Positions 8,296 through 17,353 of a DNA stretch of 64,000 bases are shown one piece after another. The DNA is from JAPPFW01 sp965200835 (lineage in GTDB: Bacteria > Actinomycetota > Acidimicrobiia > Spongiisociales > Spongiisociaceae). The stretch's first letter is position 1. Each line of letters begins with the position of its first letter. The notes beneath the pieces were generated by a model, which was not told the origin of the DNA, did not search any database, and saw only the letters and a list, made by a program, of their open reading frames with translations. Both the position numbers and the translations under genes were made by a program. The stretch spans positions 186,001 to 250,000 of the forward strand of contig OZ241390.1 of the NCBI GenBank assembly GCA_965200835.1, in the 5' to 3' direction.

Positions 8296-9896
8296 GCGCC
8301 ATCCCCAACGGTGGAGACGCGGTGGTGGCGGCGTTGCGGGACAGCGAGGTCACCACCGTCTTCGGCATCCCGGCCAGCTACACCATCGAGATATACGACG
8401 CCCTGGCCAGGAACGGAGACGGGATCCGCTCGGTCGTGGCACGGAATGAGCAAGCGGCCACCTACATGGCCGATGGGTACGCCCGGCGGTCGGGCAAACC
8501 CGGGGTGGTGATCGTGACCGGCGGTCCCGGCCTCGGCAACACCGTCACCGGACTCCAGACCGCCTATGGAGACTCGTCTCCGGTGGTGGTCATCGCCAGC
8601 GATCACGATCCGGCCCAACGAACCGGCCACCCGCTCGGACTGCCCCACGAAGCAGCCGATCAGGAGACTCTGGCGAGGTCCACCGGAGCAATCACGGTAC
8701 GGGCCGATGATCCCGGATCGGTCAGGGAGGCGGTGAGGGACACCCTGGCGGCCACGCGGCGCGGCCGGCCCCGCCCGGGCGTGGTGCTGGTAAGCCGAAA
8801 CGCTCTCGAGGCCCCCGAAGTGCCTTCCGGTACCCCACCTGACAACCCAGTCCAGCCGCCCCTCCCGACCTTCGGTCGACACGAAGTAACAGAGGTCATC
8901 CGGCTTCTTCACTCCTCCGCCGATCCGATCGTGATAGCGGGTGCTGGGGTGGTGCAAGGTGGCTCCGAGGCCCAGCTCGCCAGTTTCCTCAAGCTGGCCG
9001 GCCTCCCGGTGGTCACCACCGTGGCCGGAAGCTCGGCCATCGATCGGGACATCGGCTGGTTCGGGGTGCTGGACAATCCGGCCAGCCGGAAACTGGTGGA
9101 AAGAGCGGACCTGGTCCTGGCTCTAGGAACGAGCTTCGGAAGCGCCTCGACTGCTGGATGGTCCCTCCGGATCAACGGATCGCTCATACAAGTGGATATC
9201 GATCCCCACAGTCTCAACCAGCACTATCGCGCCAGCCTGGCGATCGAAGCCGACCTCGGAACTATCCTGACATCGCTCACGGATCGGATGGTCGAAAACC
9301 CCGAGTACCTACTCCGACACCCTCCACCGCCGGCGCCTGCACATGTTTCCCACCCCTGGATCGATCCCCTCGAGGCCGCCCTCCCTCCCCGCGGTGTCAC
9401 CATCAGCTGCGATGTCACCATGGCCACCCGGTGGATCCCGGGTGCGGTGTCCCTGGGGCCGGAACGACGGTTCATGACACCCTGGAACTTCCAGACCCTC
9501 GGTTGGTCCTATGCTGCTGCACTCGGCGTGCAGGCGGCTGCGCCGGATGATACGGTCCTGGCGGTAATGGGTGATGGCGGGGCACTTTTCACCATCGGGG
9601 AGCTGGCAACGGCGGTCGAGCACCAACTGCCGGTCTGCCTGCTGGTGTTCAACAACCGTTCCTACGGGATCATCGCCGAGGTCCAGGACCGGTTCTGCGC
9701 CGGCAGGAGGTTCGGGGTCGACCTGCATCAGCCCGACTTCGTAGCCGCCGCCCGAGCCTTCGGGCTCCCCGCTTCCCGAGCAGATACCCCCGAAGGCCTG
9801 GAGAGAAGCCTCCGCCGGCACCTCGGAACAGGCGCGCCCAGCCTGATCGAAGCCCGGGTGGGCCTCTCCGACCTCGGTGTCGGCTCGGACTCATGA
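8292..9896 (+). CDS. Thiamine-diphosphate enzyme, benzoylformate-decarboxylase/acetolactate-synthase-like
   Basis: The start is GTG at 8292, overlapping the previous stop, giving 534 residues beginning MSAIPNGGDAVVAAL. The catalytic Glu is residue 53 (RNEQAATYMADGY). The ThDP-binding motif is VMGDGGALFT...NNRSYG near residue 430. It is distinct from the first ThDP enzyme of the window and shorter in the linker. Expected activity is decarboxylation or carboligation of a 2-oxo acid in the cytosol. Coupling to the phosphotriesterase-like gene upstream and the aminotransferase downstream suggests a lactone or ester-opening, transamination and decarboxylation sequence, which is inference. Confidence 0.87.
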   Translation: MSAIPNGGDAVVAALRDSEVTTVFGIPASYTIEIYDALARNGDGIRSVVARNEQAATYMADGYARRSGKPGVVIVTGGPGLGNTVTGLQTAYGDSSPVVVIASDHDPAQRTGHPLGLPHEAADQETLARSTGAITVRADDPGSVREAVRDTLAATRRGRPRPGVVLVSRNALEAPEVPSGTPPDNPVQPPLPTFGRHEVTEVIRLLHSSADPIVIAGAGVVQGGSEAQLASFLKLAGLPVVTTVAGSSAIDRDIGWFGVLDNPASRKLVERADLVLALGTSFGSASTAGWSLRINGSLIQVDIDPHSLNQHYRASLAIEADLGTILTSLTDRMVENPEYLLRHPPPPAPAHVSHPWIDPLEAALPPRGVTISCDVTMATRWIPGAVSLGPERRFMTPWNFQTLGWSYAAALGVQAAAPDDTVLAVMGDGGALFTIGELATAVEHQLPVCLLVFNNRSYGIIAEVQDRFCAGRRFGVDLHQPDFVAAARAFGLPASRADTPEGLERSLRRHLGTGAPSLIEARVGLSDLGVGSDS

Positions 9897-9930
9897 CTTC
9901 CACGACAAACCCTCGGACGGGGAGCGACAG

Positions 9931-11319
9931 ATGACGGCACGAAGTGGACCGGAGCAGCCGGACCGCTCATTCGCCCCCACAACGGGGAACCAGCTTCCGA
10001 AACTGGTGACCGAGGTCCCCGGCCCCAGATCCCGAGCCATCTTCAGACAGGATCAGGCTCTGGTGGCCGCGGGCAACTCAGCCGGGTCGCTGTGGTCCGA
10101 ACTAGCCGTGGTGGACGGACGCGGTGCGCTGATCCATGATGCCGACGGTAACCGGCTGCTCGACGCCTGTTCTGGCACGGTGGTAATGAATCTGGGTCAT
10201 GGACACCCGGCCGTGGCGAGGGCGCTGGGTGACCAGGCTCGCCTGCTGACCCACTTCTACGACTTCGCCACCCAGGTGCGGGTCGACTTCCTCGAAGCCC
10301 TGAAGGAGGTTCTCCCGGAAGGCCTGAATGCCTTCCATTTTGCCAACTCCGGGAGCGAAGCCGTCGAAGCCGCCCTACGGATCGTGAGATCGGCTACCGG
10401 GCGCCACGAAGTGATCGCCTTCCACAATGCCTACCACGGTCGCACCCTGGGCGCGCTCTCCCTGACCACTGGGGCGGGACGGGAGGGGCTCGGACCTCTG
10501 GTTCCGGGCGTCGTGCATGCTCCCGCCCCCTCGGATCCCCTGGTGCCCTGGGGAGTGAGCGAGGAGGAGCGAGCGGCGACCTGGGGAGAGCACCTCGACC
10601 GGATGGCGTCCCAAGTGCTCACCGACCTGCCCGCCGCGGTCTTCATAGAACCCATGCAGGGCGCGGGCGGGATGCTTCCCATTCCGGGGGTCTTCCTCAC
10701 CAGGTTGCGGGACTTCTGCGATCGCACGGGCGCTCTGCTGGTGTTCGACGAGATACTAACAGGCGGGGGCCGGACCGGACGCCTGTGGGCTTATGAACAC
10801 TCCGGTGTAGTCCCCGACCTGCTGCTGCTCGGCAAGGGCATCGGCGGCGGGTTCCCGCTGGGAGTCGTGGCCGGACCGCGCTTGGTCATGGATGCCGGCC
10901 CGGGTGCGCAACCCACCCACAACAGCAGCACCTTCGGCGGCAATCCCCTCGCCTGTGCCGCCGGCCTGGCCGCGCTCGGTGCGCTCCTCCAGGAGGGACT
11001 GGTGGACAATGCTGCCCGGGTGGGAGCTCACCTGATCGAGTCGCTGAGGGATCGGTTGCTAAGCCGCCGGCATGTGGCCGATGTCCGGGGCTTGGGTCTG
11101 GCAATCGGGATCGAGATGGTGACCGACAAGTCGACCCGAACTCCCGTCCCTGCCGAGTTCATCCGCGCTGCCTTGCGAGCCCTGCTGAGGAGAGGGGTGG
11201 TCACTTCCAGTACCGGCCACGTGATGAGGATCACTCCTCCCCTATGCCTGACCATCCCCCAGGCCGACTACCTCGCCGGAGCCCTCGACGACACGTTGCT
11301 GGAACTCGAGAACGGATAG
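9931..11319 (+). CDS. Class III PLP aminotransferase (GABA/omega-amino acid type)
   Basis: The ATG at 9931 is preceded by GGGGAG six bases upstream and gives 462 residues; the GTG at 9877 would overlap the previous gene by 20 bases without a ribosome site. Class III features are plain: ANSGSEAVEAA for phosphate binding, HNAYHGRTLGALS, Asp273 in LVFDEILTGGGRTG, and PLP-binding Lys302 in LLGKGIGGGFPLG. Relatives include 4-aminobutyrate, beta-alanine, taurine and omega-amino acid aminotransferases. It likely removes the amino group from a terminal amine produced by the local hydrolases. Confidence 0.9.
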   Translation: MTARSGPEQPDRSFAPTTGNQLPKLVTEVPGPRSRAIFRQDQALVAAGNSAGSLWSELAVVDGRGALIHDADGNRLLDACSGTVVMNLGHGHPAVARALGDQARLLTHFYDFATQVRVDFLEALKEVLPEGLNAFHFANSGSEAVEAALRIVRSATGRHEVIAFHNAYHGRTLGALSLTTGAGREGLGPLVPGVVHAPAPSDPLVPWGVSEEERAATWGEHLDRMASQVLTDLPAAVFIEPMQGAGGMLPIPGVFLTRLRDFCDRTGALLVFDEILTGGGRTGRLWAYEHSGVVPDLLLLGKGIGGGFPLGVVAGPRLVMDAGPGAQPTHNSSTFGGNPLACAAGLAALGALLQEGLVDNAARVGAHLIESLRDRLLSRRHVADVRGLGLAIGIEMVTDKSTRTPVPAEFIRAALRALLRRGVVTSSTGHVMRITPPLCLTIPQADYLAGALDDTLLELENG

Positions 11320-11417
11320 GGACCGTCGTCGGCACACGACGGGACGGCCCGCGGCCCTTGGACGGACCAACAGCTTCCACTGTGCACCTAACCGGCCACC
11401 AACCCGGAAGTGGGCTT

Positions 11418-12026
11418 GTGAAACGTGTCGCGCTATCAGCTCTAGTTCTGGCAATGACCTGTCTCGCCGGAGCATGCAAGCTTGCCGACACCCCCACCCA
11501 ATCTACCGGCTCCTCGTCCCCCATCGTTACGGACACATTGCCGGCCACTAGCGCCAGCATTTCGGTGTCCAAAAACACCACCCTCACCCCGCCACCCACC
11601 AGCAACCCGGCACCCGCCGCCGGGTCTGGGCTGAGCGAGGAGAAGCTCGCCTGCGATAGCTTCACAACCGACCTGGACCGATTCGTATTCAACCGGCTGG
11701 CGCCGGTGCTGGCCGATGGCACCGATTTGCTCGATTCCCCGCCGGATACCGCCAACCGTGCTGAGGTGGCCGCCGGCCTGTCGGAGGCGTCGGCGCGACT
11801 CGGAGGACTAATCGACGAACTCGATCTGATGGGTATTCCTCCCCGGGAGGTCGTCGACCTGGTGCTCTCGATTCGGCGGGGGATCGAACTGTATGCGGCT
11901 GGTTTCCAGAAGGGGTCGCGCGGTTGGGAAACGGATGATCGTGCCCTCATCCGGACGGCTGTATCCGAAACGCAGGAAGCTGCGGCAGTGTTGAGTTCCT
12001 TCTTCGGATGGCAGCTGTGCGGCTGA
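11418..12026 (+). CDS. Small predicted lipoprotein, unknown function
   Basis: The start is GTG at 11418, seven bases after GGAAG, inside a longer open frame. The 202-residue protein begins MKRVALSALVLAMTCLAGAC, a signal peptide ending in a lipobox-like LAGAC with Cys20 as lipidation site. A Thr/Ser/Pro-rich linker follows (residues about 24-70), then a helical domain of about 125 residues with no recognised family. It is presumably anchored on the outer face of the cytoplasmic membrane. No functional tie to its neighbours is evident. Confidence 0.7.
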   Translation: MKRVALSALVLAMTCLAGACKLADTPTQSTGSSSPIVTDTLPATSASISVSKNTTLTPPPTSNPAPAAGSGLSEEKLACDSFTTDLDRFVFNRLAPVLADGTDLLDSPPDTANRAEVAAGLSEASARLGGLIDELDLMGIPPREVVDLVLSIRRGIELYAAGFQKGSRGWETDDRALIRTAVSETQEAAAVLSSFFGWQLCG

Positions 12027-12138
12027 GTCTTGAGGCAGAGTAGGCGAGGAGCGAGGTAATGCCTCGACGGTAGGTCGCTGATCCTTACCTTCCGTTAGTG
12101 TCGTAACAGGCAGTCCGGCCACCGGTAGGGAGGGAAAC

Positions 12139-13062
12139 ATGGCACCACAGGTGATGACCGTACGGGGGCCGGTTTCGCCCGACGATCTGGGGCACACCCA
12201 GACCCATGACCATATCTTTGCCGACATCTCCTGGGCACGGCACCGCTGGGTTGCCATGCCGATCACCGACGAAGTTCAGATGACCGAGGAGGTCGCTTTC
12301 TACAAGGATGCGGGCGGGGGAACCCTGGTGGATTGTGGCCTGGAGCACATCGGTAGGAAACCGCGTGCCTTGCGCAGGATCTCGGAGACCACCGGCGTTC
12401 ATGTCGTGATGGGCACCGGGTTCTACAGAGAGCCCTACTATCCCGAGTTCGTCAACAAGTGGACCACCCGCCGCCTCGCCGAGTACATCGTCAACGAGAT
12501 CGAGCACGGGTACGGCGACACCGGTATCCGTCCCGGAGTGATCGGCGAGATCGGTATCGACAAGCGCTGGGTCCAGGGTGTGGAGGAGCGGGTGATCCGA
12601 GCCGCTGCCCGAGCACACCATGCCACCGGCCTAGCAATCACCACCCATACGCCACCCAACACTGCCCTGCTCTTTCACGAAATCCTGCAGGAGGAAGGTG
12701 TAGCGCCTGACCGGGTTATTTTCGGCCATCTGGACAACACACTCGAGATGGACGAGCTCGAACGGGTGGCAGCTACCGGCGCCTATATCCAGTTCGATCT
12801 GATCGGCATCGAGTGGATCAACTCGGACTTGAGAAGGGCTCGATTCCTAGCCGAGCTGATCCAACGGGGCTATCGCGACCGGCTGCTAGTAGCCCAGGAC
12901 ATGCCCGCCCGCCCGCGGCTCATAACCAACGGCGGCCACGGATACCGGCATCTGATAGACAGCTTCCTGCCCATGCTCCGCAACGAAGGAGTCGACGAGG
13001 AGACGATCCACCACATAACCCACACCAACCCCGCCCGAGTCTTGGCGGTGGAGGTGGATTGA
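12139..13062 (+). CDS. Phosphotriesterase-family metal hydrolase (subfamily B, copy 1)
   Basis: The ATG follows GGGAGGGAAAC. The 307-residue barrel has ligands H23 and H25 (QTHDHIF), bridging Glu136 (VIGEIGIDK), H169, H196 (FGHLDN) and D253 (AQDMPARP). It is nearly superimposable on the protein at 21646 and clearly different from the two subfamily A proteins (5992, 7321), which carry HAH rather than HDH and lack the NKWTTRRLAEY stretch. The substrate is unknown; lactonase or esterase activity is typical of such proteins. It is monocistronic by spacing (112 bases upstream, convergent gene downstream). Confidence 0.87.
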   Translation: MAPQVMTVRGPVSPDDLGHTQTHDHIFADISWARHRWVAMPITDEVQMTEEVAFYKDAGGGTLVDCGLEHIGRKPRALRRISETTGVHVVMGTGFYREPYYPEFVNKWTTRRLAEYIVNEIEHGYGDTGIRPGVIGEIGIDKRWVQGVEERVIRAAARAHHATGLAITTHTPPNTALLFHEILQEEGVAPDRVIFGHLDNTLEMDELERVAATGAYIQFDLIGIEWINSDLRRARFLAELIQRGYRDRLLVAQDMPARPRLITNGGHGYRHLIDSFLPMLRNEGVDEETIHHITHTNPARVLAVEVD

Positions 13063-13352
13063 GGTCCGCTTAGCTTGGCTTCATGCACATAAGCAGGATT
13101 TGTTTATCTGCTGGCTAGATTCACCCTGACGCTGAACCAATATCGACGAGTGGTGTCCTCATATCAGTGAGATCGGTGGGTGGACCTCCCATCAAAACGG
13201 TGTGGACCGGGTGCATCGCTCAGTAGGTGACCTTTCAGAAAACAGCAACCCTCTCTGACCGGCAATGAGCGGAGTGAGGACGCATAGACGGCCGCAACTC
13301 TCTGGATGGAGTCAACACGATCTGGGGGACTCAGGCCTGTGGTAATCCGGTT

Positions 13353-14279
13353 TCAGACGGCACCCGCTGCTCGGGCTACTTCGGGGTCCATCACGTCCCG
13401 CACCGCATCGCCCAGGTTATTGAAGGCCAGGATCAACAGGGTGATGATCAGAGCCGGGAAGATGGCCATCCACGGAGCTAACTGCAAGAAGTCGACCGCG
13501 TTGGCGAGCATCCTCCCCAGATCGGCGGTCGGGGGTTCGAAGCCGAAACCGAGGAAGCTCAGGGAAGTCTGCACCAGCAGGCCGGTCGACAGGCTCAGAA
13601 CGCACATCACGAAAAGGGGCGAGCTGATCCCCGGCAGGATGTGGCGAACGACCAGGGCTAGCGGCTTGGTTCCCGACAGTCGCGCCGCGTCCACATAGGG
13701 AAGTCCCCGCACCTCCAGGGTGGATCCCCTTGCGATACGGGTGAAACGAGGCAAGTAGATCACCCCGATAGCAAGAATCATGTTGCGCGAACCCCCACCG
13801 AAGACCCCCACGATGAGGATTGCCGTAAGCAGTCCGGGCATGGCCAGCAGCACGTCGGTGCCCGCCATCAGCAACCGCTCCAACCAGCCCCTCCGGTATC
13901 CGGCCAGGATGCCGACGGTGCTTCCTGCCGTAACGGCCAGCAGGACCGCCCCTACCGGCACCCAGAGCACCACCGGTATGGCACTGACTACCCGGGCGGC
14001 CAGGTCCCTTCCCAGCTGGTCGGTCCCGAACCAGTGCCGGGCGGACGGTCCCTGCAACGAGTCGGACGGGTTGATCTGGATCGGATCCCACGGAACCACC
14101 CACGGACCCACGATGGCCAGGACAAGTACCGGAAGGATCAGGATGAGCCCGAACCGTCCCGAAGGATGGCTCGCCACGGCCCGGAGCTGATACCAGAAGC
14201 GAGCTCGACCGATCCTCGAGCGCTCCCGAGTTTTCCTGGTCGTCACCTGGCGGTCCGAGCGAGCGCGGGGATCCTTCAT
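13353..14279 (-). CDS. Oligopeptide/dipeptide-type ABC permease, second subunit (DppC/OppC-like)
   Basis: A 308-residue permease with an N-terminal cytoplasmic stretch, the GTDQLGRDLAARV motif typical of DppC/OppC, five to six membrane spans and the EAA-like loop GLPYVDAARLSGTKPLALVVRHILP. Its ATG overlaps the stop of the upstream permease gene (ATGA). It is the last gene of the operon that starts with the binding protein at 19156. With the other permease it forms the membrane channel for a peptide, opine, nickel chelate or similar ligand. Confidence 0.92.
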   Translation of the reverse strand: MKDPRARSDRQVTTRKTRERSRIGRARFWYQLRAVASHPSGRFGLILILPVLVLAIVGPWVVPWDPIQINPSDSLQGPSARHWFGTDQLGRDLAARVVSAIPVVLWVPVGAVLLAVTAGSTVGILAGYRRGWLERLLMAGTDVLLAMPGLLTAILIVGVFGGGSRNMILAIGVIYLPRFTRIARGSTLEVRGLPYVDAARLSGTKPLALVVRHILPGISSPLFVMCVLSLSTGLLVQTSLSFLGFGFEPPTADLGRMLANAVDFLQLAPWMAIFPALIITLLILAFNNLGDAVRDVMDPEVARAAGAV

Positions 14280-15226
14280 GTCTGTTCACGCTGGCGGGGG
14301 TCGAGAATGGGGTACAGGATGTCGACCAGGAAGTTGACGACTATATAGACGCTGGCGATCACCAGCGTGGCGGTGATCACATATGGGAAGTCACGCTCCC
14401 CGATAGCTAGCAAGACCCCCCGCCCCAGGCCGGGCAGGTTGAAGATCTGCTCCACGATGATCAAACCACCCACCAGCGCACCGAAGATCAGGCCGATGAG
14501 GGTTACCACCGGACCGAGCGAAGCCCGCAGGGCGTGGATATAGCGGACGCGGCTCTCCCTGGCACCTTTCACCCTGGCAGTGTCGATAAACGGTTCCTGG
14601 AGACTGGAGATCATGGTGGTACGGGTCATCTGGATGATGGCAGCCGAAGTAGGGAGCGCGATCGCTAAGCAGGGCAAGGCTATCGAACGCAGGTTGGCCA
14701 GGGGATCCTCGGTGAACGGGACGTAGAAGGAGGTATAGAAGGACTGCAGGACGATCGACCCCAACCACACGAACAGCACACCCGATACGAAGGTGGGAAC
14801 GGAGAAGAACACCATCGAAACCCCCCGCAGGACCCGATCGATCATGCTTCCGGTATTTACAGCTGCGTACACCCCGATGGGAATGCCGATGACCACCGCC
14901 AGCAGCACGCTCACCGCGGCCACCTCCAACGAGACGGGAAACTGAGCCCGGACGTCGGCAGCTATGTCACGCCCGGTAAACAAGGAGTGTCCGAAGTCCC
15001 CGCGCACTGCGTTACCCAACCACTCTCCATACCGCACCAGCAATGGCCGGTCCAGGCCGAGCCGTTGCCGCATCTCCGCCATCCGCTCGGGGGTGGCTCC
15101 TTCGATTCCGGCCATCTGCTGGGCGATATCGCCGGGCACGATGGTGCCGATGACATAGATCAGGAAGGTGAGCGCCAGCAGGACAGCTATTGCCTCAGCG
15201 AGGCGGCGCAGGCTGAAGACGATCAT
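14276..15226 (-). CDS. Oligopeptide/dipeptide-type ABC permease, first subunit (DppB/OppB-like)
   Basis: A 316-residue permease beginning with a hydrophobic span (AEAIAVLLALTFLIYVIG) and containing the DppB hallmark GLDRPLLVRYGEWL followed by GDFGHSLFTG. The EAA loop is DTARVKGARESRVRYIHALR. Both ends overlap neighbours by four bases (ATGA), so the permeases and the ATPase gene upstream are translated as a unit. Confidence 0.92.
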   Translation of the reverse strand: MIVFSLRRLAEAIAVLLALTFLIYVIGTIVPGDIAQQMAGIEGATPERMAEMRQRLGLDRPLLVRYGEWLGNAVRGDFGHSLFTGRDIAADVRAQFPVSLEVAAVSVLLAVVIGIPIGVYAAVNTGSMIDRVLRGVSMVFFSVPTFVSGVLFVWLGSIVLQSFYTSFYVPFTEDPLANLRSIALPCLAIALPTSAAIIQMTRTTMISSLQEPFIDTARVKGARESRVRYIHALRASLGPVVTLIGLIFGALVGGLIIVEQIFNLPGLGRGVLLAIGERDFPYVITATLVIASVYIVVNFLVDILYPILDPRQREQT

Positions 15227-16236
15227 GTAGCCACTGTGGCCGTCCGGTCGGTCGCAGCCGTATAGCGCTCCTCGAACTCGCCAGCGAAGTGACAGGCCAC
15301 TCGGCTGGTCGCAGAGTACTTCACCAGGTCCGGCTCGGCCTCTCCACAGACCGGCTCGGCGACAGGGCAGCGCGTGTGGAAACGGCAGCCGGGGGGCAGA
15401 TCGGTTGCACTGGCCACCGGTCCGCTCAGGACGATACGGGTCCGTTTCCGCTCGATGGCCGGATCGGGTACCGGGACAGCCGATCTCAACGTGATGGAGT
15501 AGGGATGGACGAGCGGTTTGTGCCGGTCGTGGGCATCCTCCAGCTCAACGATCCGGCCCAGATACATGACCGCTACTCGGTCGCTCATGAAGTCGACCGC
15601 CGCAATGTCGTGGGAGATGAACACGTAGTTGACCGGATGTTGTTGGGCCAGGTCCTTGAGCAGGTTGAGGACCTGTGCCTGGGTGGACATGTCGAGGGAG
15701 CTGACCGCCTCGTCCAGCACGATCAGCCGGGGCTTGGCTGCCAGCGCCCGGGCGATGGCAGCTCGTTGCTGCTGACCGCCTGACAGGCGGCCCGGGTACT
15801 GGTCGATCAACGTATCCGGAAGGCCTACCTGTTCGAGTAGCTCGAAGACTCGTCTGCGCCGCTCGGCCTTCCTGACCCCCTCGTTGCGGAGGGGCTCAGC
15901 GATACTCCATCCGATCCTCTTCCAGGGGTTCAGCGACCCGGCCGCGTCCTGATAGACCATCTGGAACCCCTCCCGGCGAGCACTGACACCGGGCCGCTGG
16001 CTCAGGGACCGCGTCTTACCTCCGACGATCACCTCTCCGGCGGTGGGCTTCTGCAGACCAACGATGACCCTGCCCAGGGTGGTCTTGCCACAGCCCGACT
16101 CCCCGACGATCCCCAGGACCTTCCCCTCTTCGATGGTCAGATCGACGTTGTCGACCGCATGCACCACCCCGCGGTTACGCCCTCGCTTGCGGAGCCGGAA
16201 GTGGACCGACACACCATCGAGAAGGACGAGGGTCAT
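15223..16236 (-). CDS. Oligopeptide/dipeptide-type ABC ATPase (DppF/OppF-like)
   Basis: The start is ATG at 16236 (MTLVLLDGVSVHF), eight bases after the stop of the preceding ATPase gene; the longer frame reads into that gene and is rejected. The 337-residue protein has Walker A GESGCGKTT, signature LSGGQQQR, Walker B LIVLDEAVSSLD and the C-terminal CRFHTRCPVA segment that marks the oligopeptide-type ATPases. It supplies one of the two nucleotide-binding domains of the importer. Confidence 0.92.
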   Translation of the reverse strand: MTLVLLDGVSVHFRLRKRGRNRGVVHAVDNVDLTIEEGKVLGIVGESGCGKTTLGRVIVGLQKPTAGEVIVGGKTRSLSQRPGVSARREGFQMVYQDAAGSLNPWKRIGWSIAEPLRNEGVRKAERRRRVFELLEQVGLPDTLIDQYPGRLSGGQQQRAAIARALAAKPRLIVLDEAVSSLDMSTQAQVLNLLKDLAQQHPVNYVFISHDIAAVDFMSDRVAVMYLGRIVELEDAHDRHKPLVHPYSITLRSAVPVPDPAIERKRTRIVLSGPVASATDLPPGCRFHTRCPVAEPVCGEAEPDLVKYSATSRVACHFAGEFEERYTAATDRTATVAT

Positions 16237-16244
16237 GGCGGTCC

Positions 16245-17276
16245 CTAGCCCGTCCGGCCCGCCGCGCCGATGGGCAGGACGGGCAACTCGCCGTGGCCTC
16301 TCGTGACCCAGCACCTAACGGACCGCCCACCGGCTATACCCCACAGATCCGGTGGCTTCGAACAGTCGGCCACGGCGTAGGCGCACCGGGGCTCGAACCG
16401 GCATCCTGGGGGAAGATCGGTCATCCTCGGAGAAGCGCCCGCCATAGCCGCGAGCCGGGTACCCGATGCCCGGTCGGGTTGGGACTCGAGTAGCCCGACC
16501 GTATATGGATGGGCCGGACGGGCGAAGATCTCCTCGACCGGCGCCTCCTCCACGATCTGGCCAGCGTACATGACCATCACCCGGTCACACAGGCTGGCCA
16601 CCATGCCGAGATTGTGGGTGACCAGGATCACCCCCAATCCCCGATCCCCGGCCAGCCGCCGGATCAGATCGAGGATCTGGGCCTGGATTGTGACATCGAG
16701 GGCGGTGGTCGGTTCATCGGCCACCAGCACCGCCGGTTCGTTCAGCAGGCTCATCGCGATCATCACCCTCTGCAGCATCCCGCCGGAGAACTGATGGGGA
16801 TGGTCCCGCATCCTTACCTCCGGTTCTGGCATACCCACCCAGGTGAGGGCCTCGATCACCTTCTCCCTGGCGGAACGGCGCGCCACAGCCTGATGTTGGC
16901 GGACAGCCTCGGTCAACTGCCGCCCGATGGTGAAGCCGGGGTGGAACGAGCGGATCGGATTCTGGAAGATCATGGCGATCTCCGAACCCCGCACTTTCCG
17001 CATTCCTTCATCGGTGACCCTCAGCAGGTCACGGCCCTGGAGCAGGATCTCACCTGCCTCGATCCTCCCCGGGGCAGGTACCAGACCGAGCAGCGAGCGA
17101 GCCAGCGTGGTCTTGCCGCTACCCGAGTCCCCCACTATGCCCAGTACTTCACCTACTGCCAGCTCGAAGCTCACCCCGTCGACGGCTCGGACGTCGCCGA
17201 GTCGGGTGGGATATACGGTGACGAGATCGTGCACGGCCAGGACAGCGCGCTCACGGCCCGATCCTGGAGCCGCCAT
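16245..17276 (-). CDS. Oligopeptide/dipeptide-type ABC ATPase (DppD/OppD-like)
   Basis: A 343-residue ATPase with Walker A GDSGSGKTT, MIFQNPIRSFHPGF Q-loop region, signature FSGGMLQRV, Walker B LVADEPTTALDV and the CRFEPRCAYA C-terminal motif. The ATG at 17276 has no clear ribosome site, but a GC-rich hairpin (17306-17341) lies just upstream. It pairs with the DppF-like ATPase. It is the second gene of the operon, after the binding protein. Confidence 0.92.
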   Translation of the reverse strand: MAAPGSGRERAVLAVHDLVTVYPTRLGDVRAVDGVSFELAVGEVLGIVGDSGSGKTTLARSLLGLVPAPGRIEAGEILLQGRDLLRVTDEGMRKVRGSEIAMIFQNPIRSFHPGFTIGRQLTEAVRQHQAVARRSAREKVIEALTWVGMPEPEVRMRDHPHQFSGGMLQRVMIAMSLLNEPAVLVADEPTTALDVTIQAQILDLIRRLAGDRGLGVILVTHNLGMVASLCDRVMVMYAGQIVEEAPVEEIFARPAHPYTVGLLESQPDRASGTRLAAMAGASPRMTDLPPGCRFEPRCAYAVADCSKPPDLWGIAGGRSVRCWVTRGHGELPVLPIGAAGRTG

Positions 17277-17305
17277 GACTTACGTACGAGTACGTGAGTT
17301 GCCGA

Positions 17306-17341
17306 GGCTTGGCGGACACCTAGAAAGATGCCCGCCAAGCC
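17306..17341 (-). promoter_or_regulatory. GC-rich hairpin between binding-protein and ATPase genes (ABC operon 1)
   Basis: GGCTTGGCGG at 17306-17315 pairs perfectly with CCGCCAAGCC at 17332-17341 across a 16-base loop. It lies between the binding-protein stop (17354) and the ATPase start (17276). No T-run follows, so it is more likely an mRNA-stabilising or attenuating stem that lets the binding protein be made in excess. The second ABC operon has a comparable stem in the same slot (54108-54140). Confidence 0.7.
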
Positions 17342-17353
17342 GTCGGTGTGTTG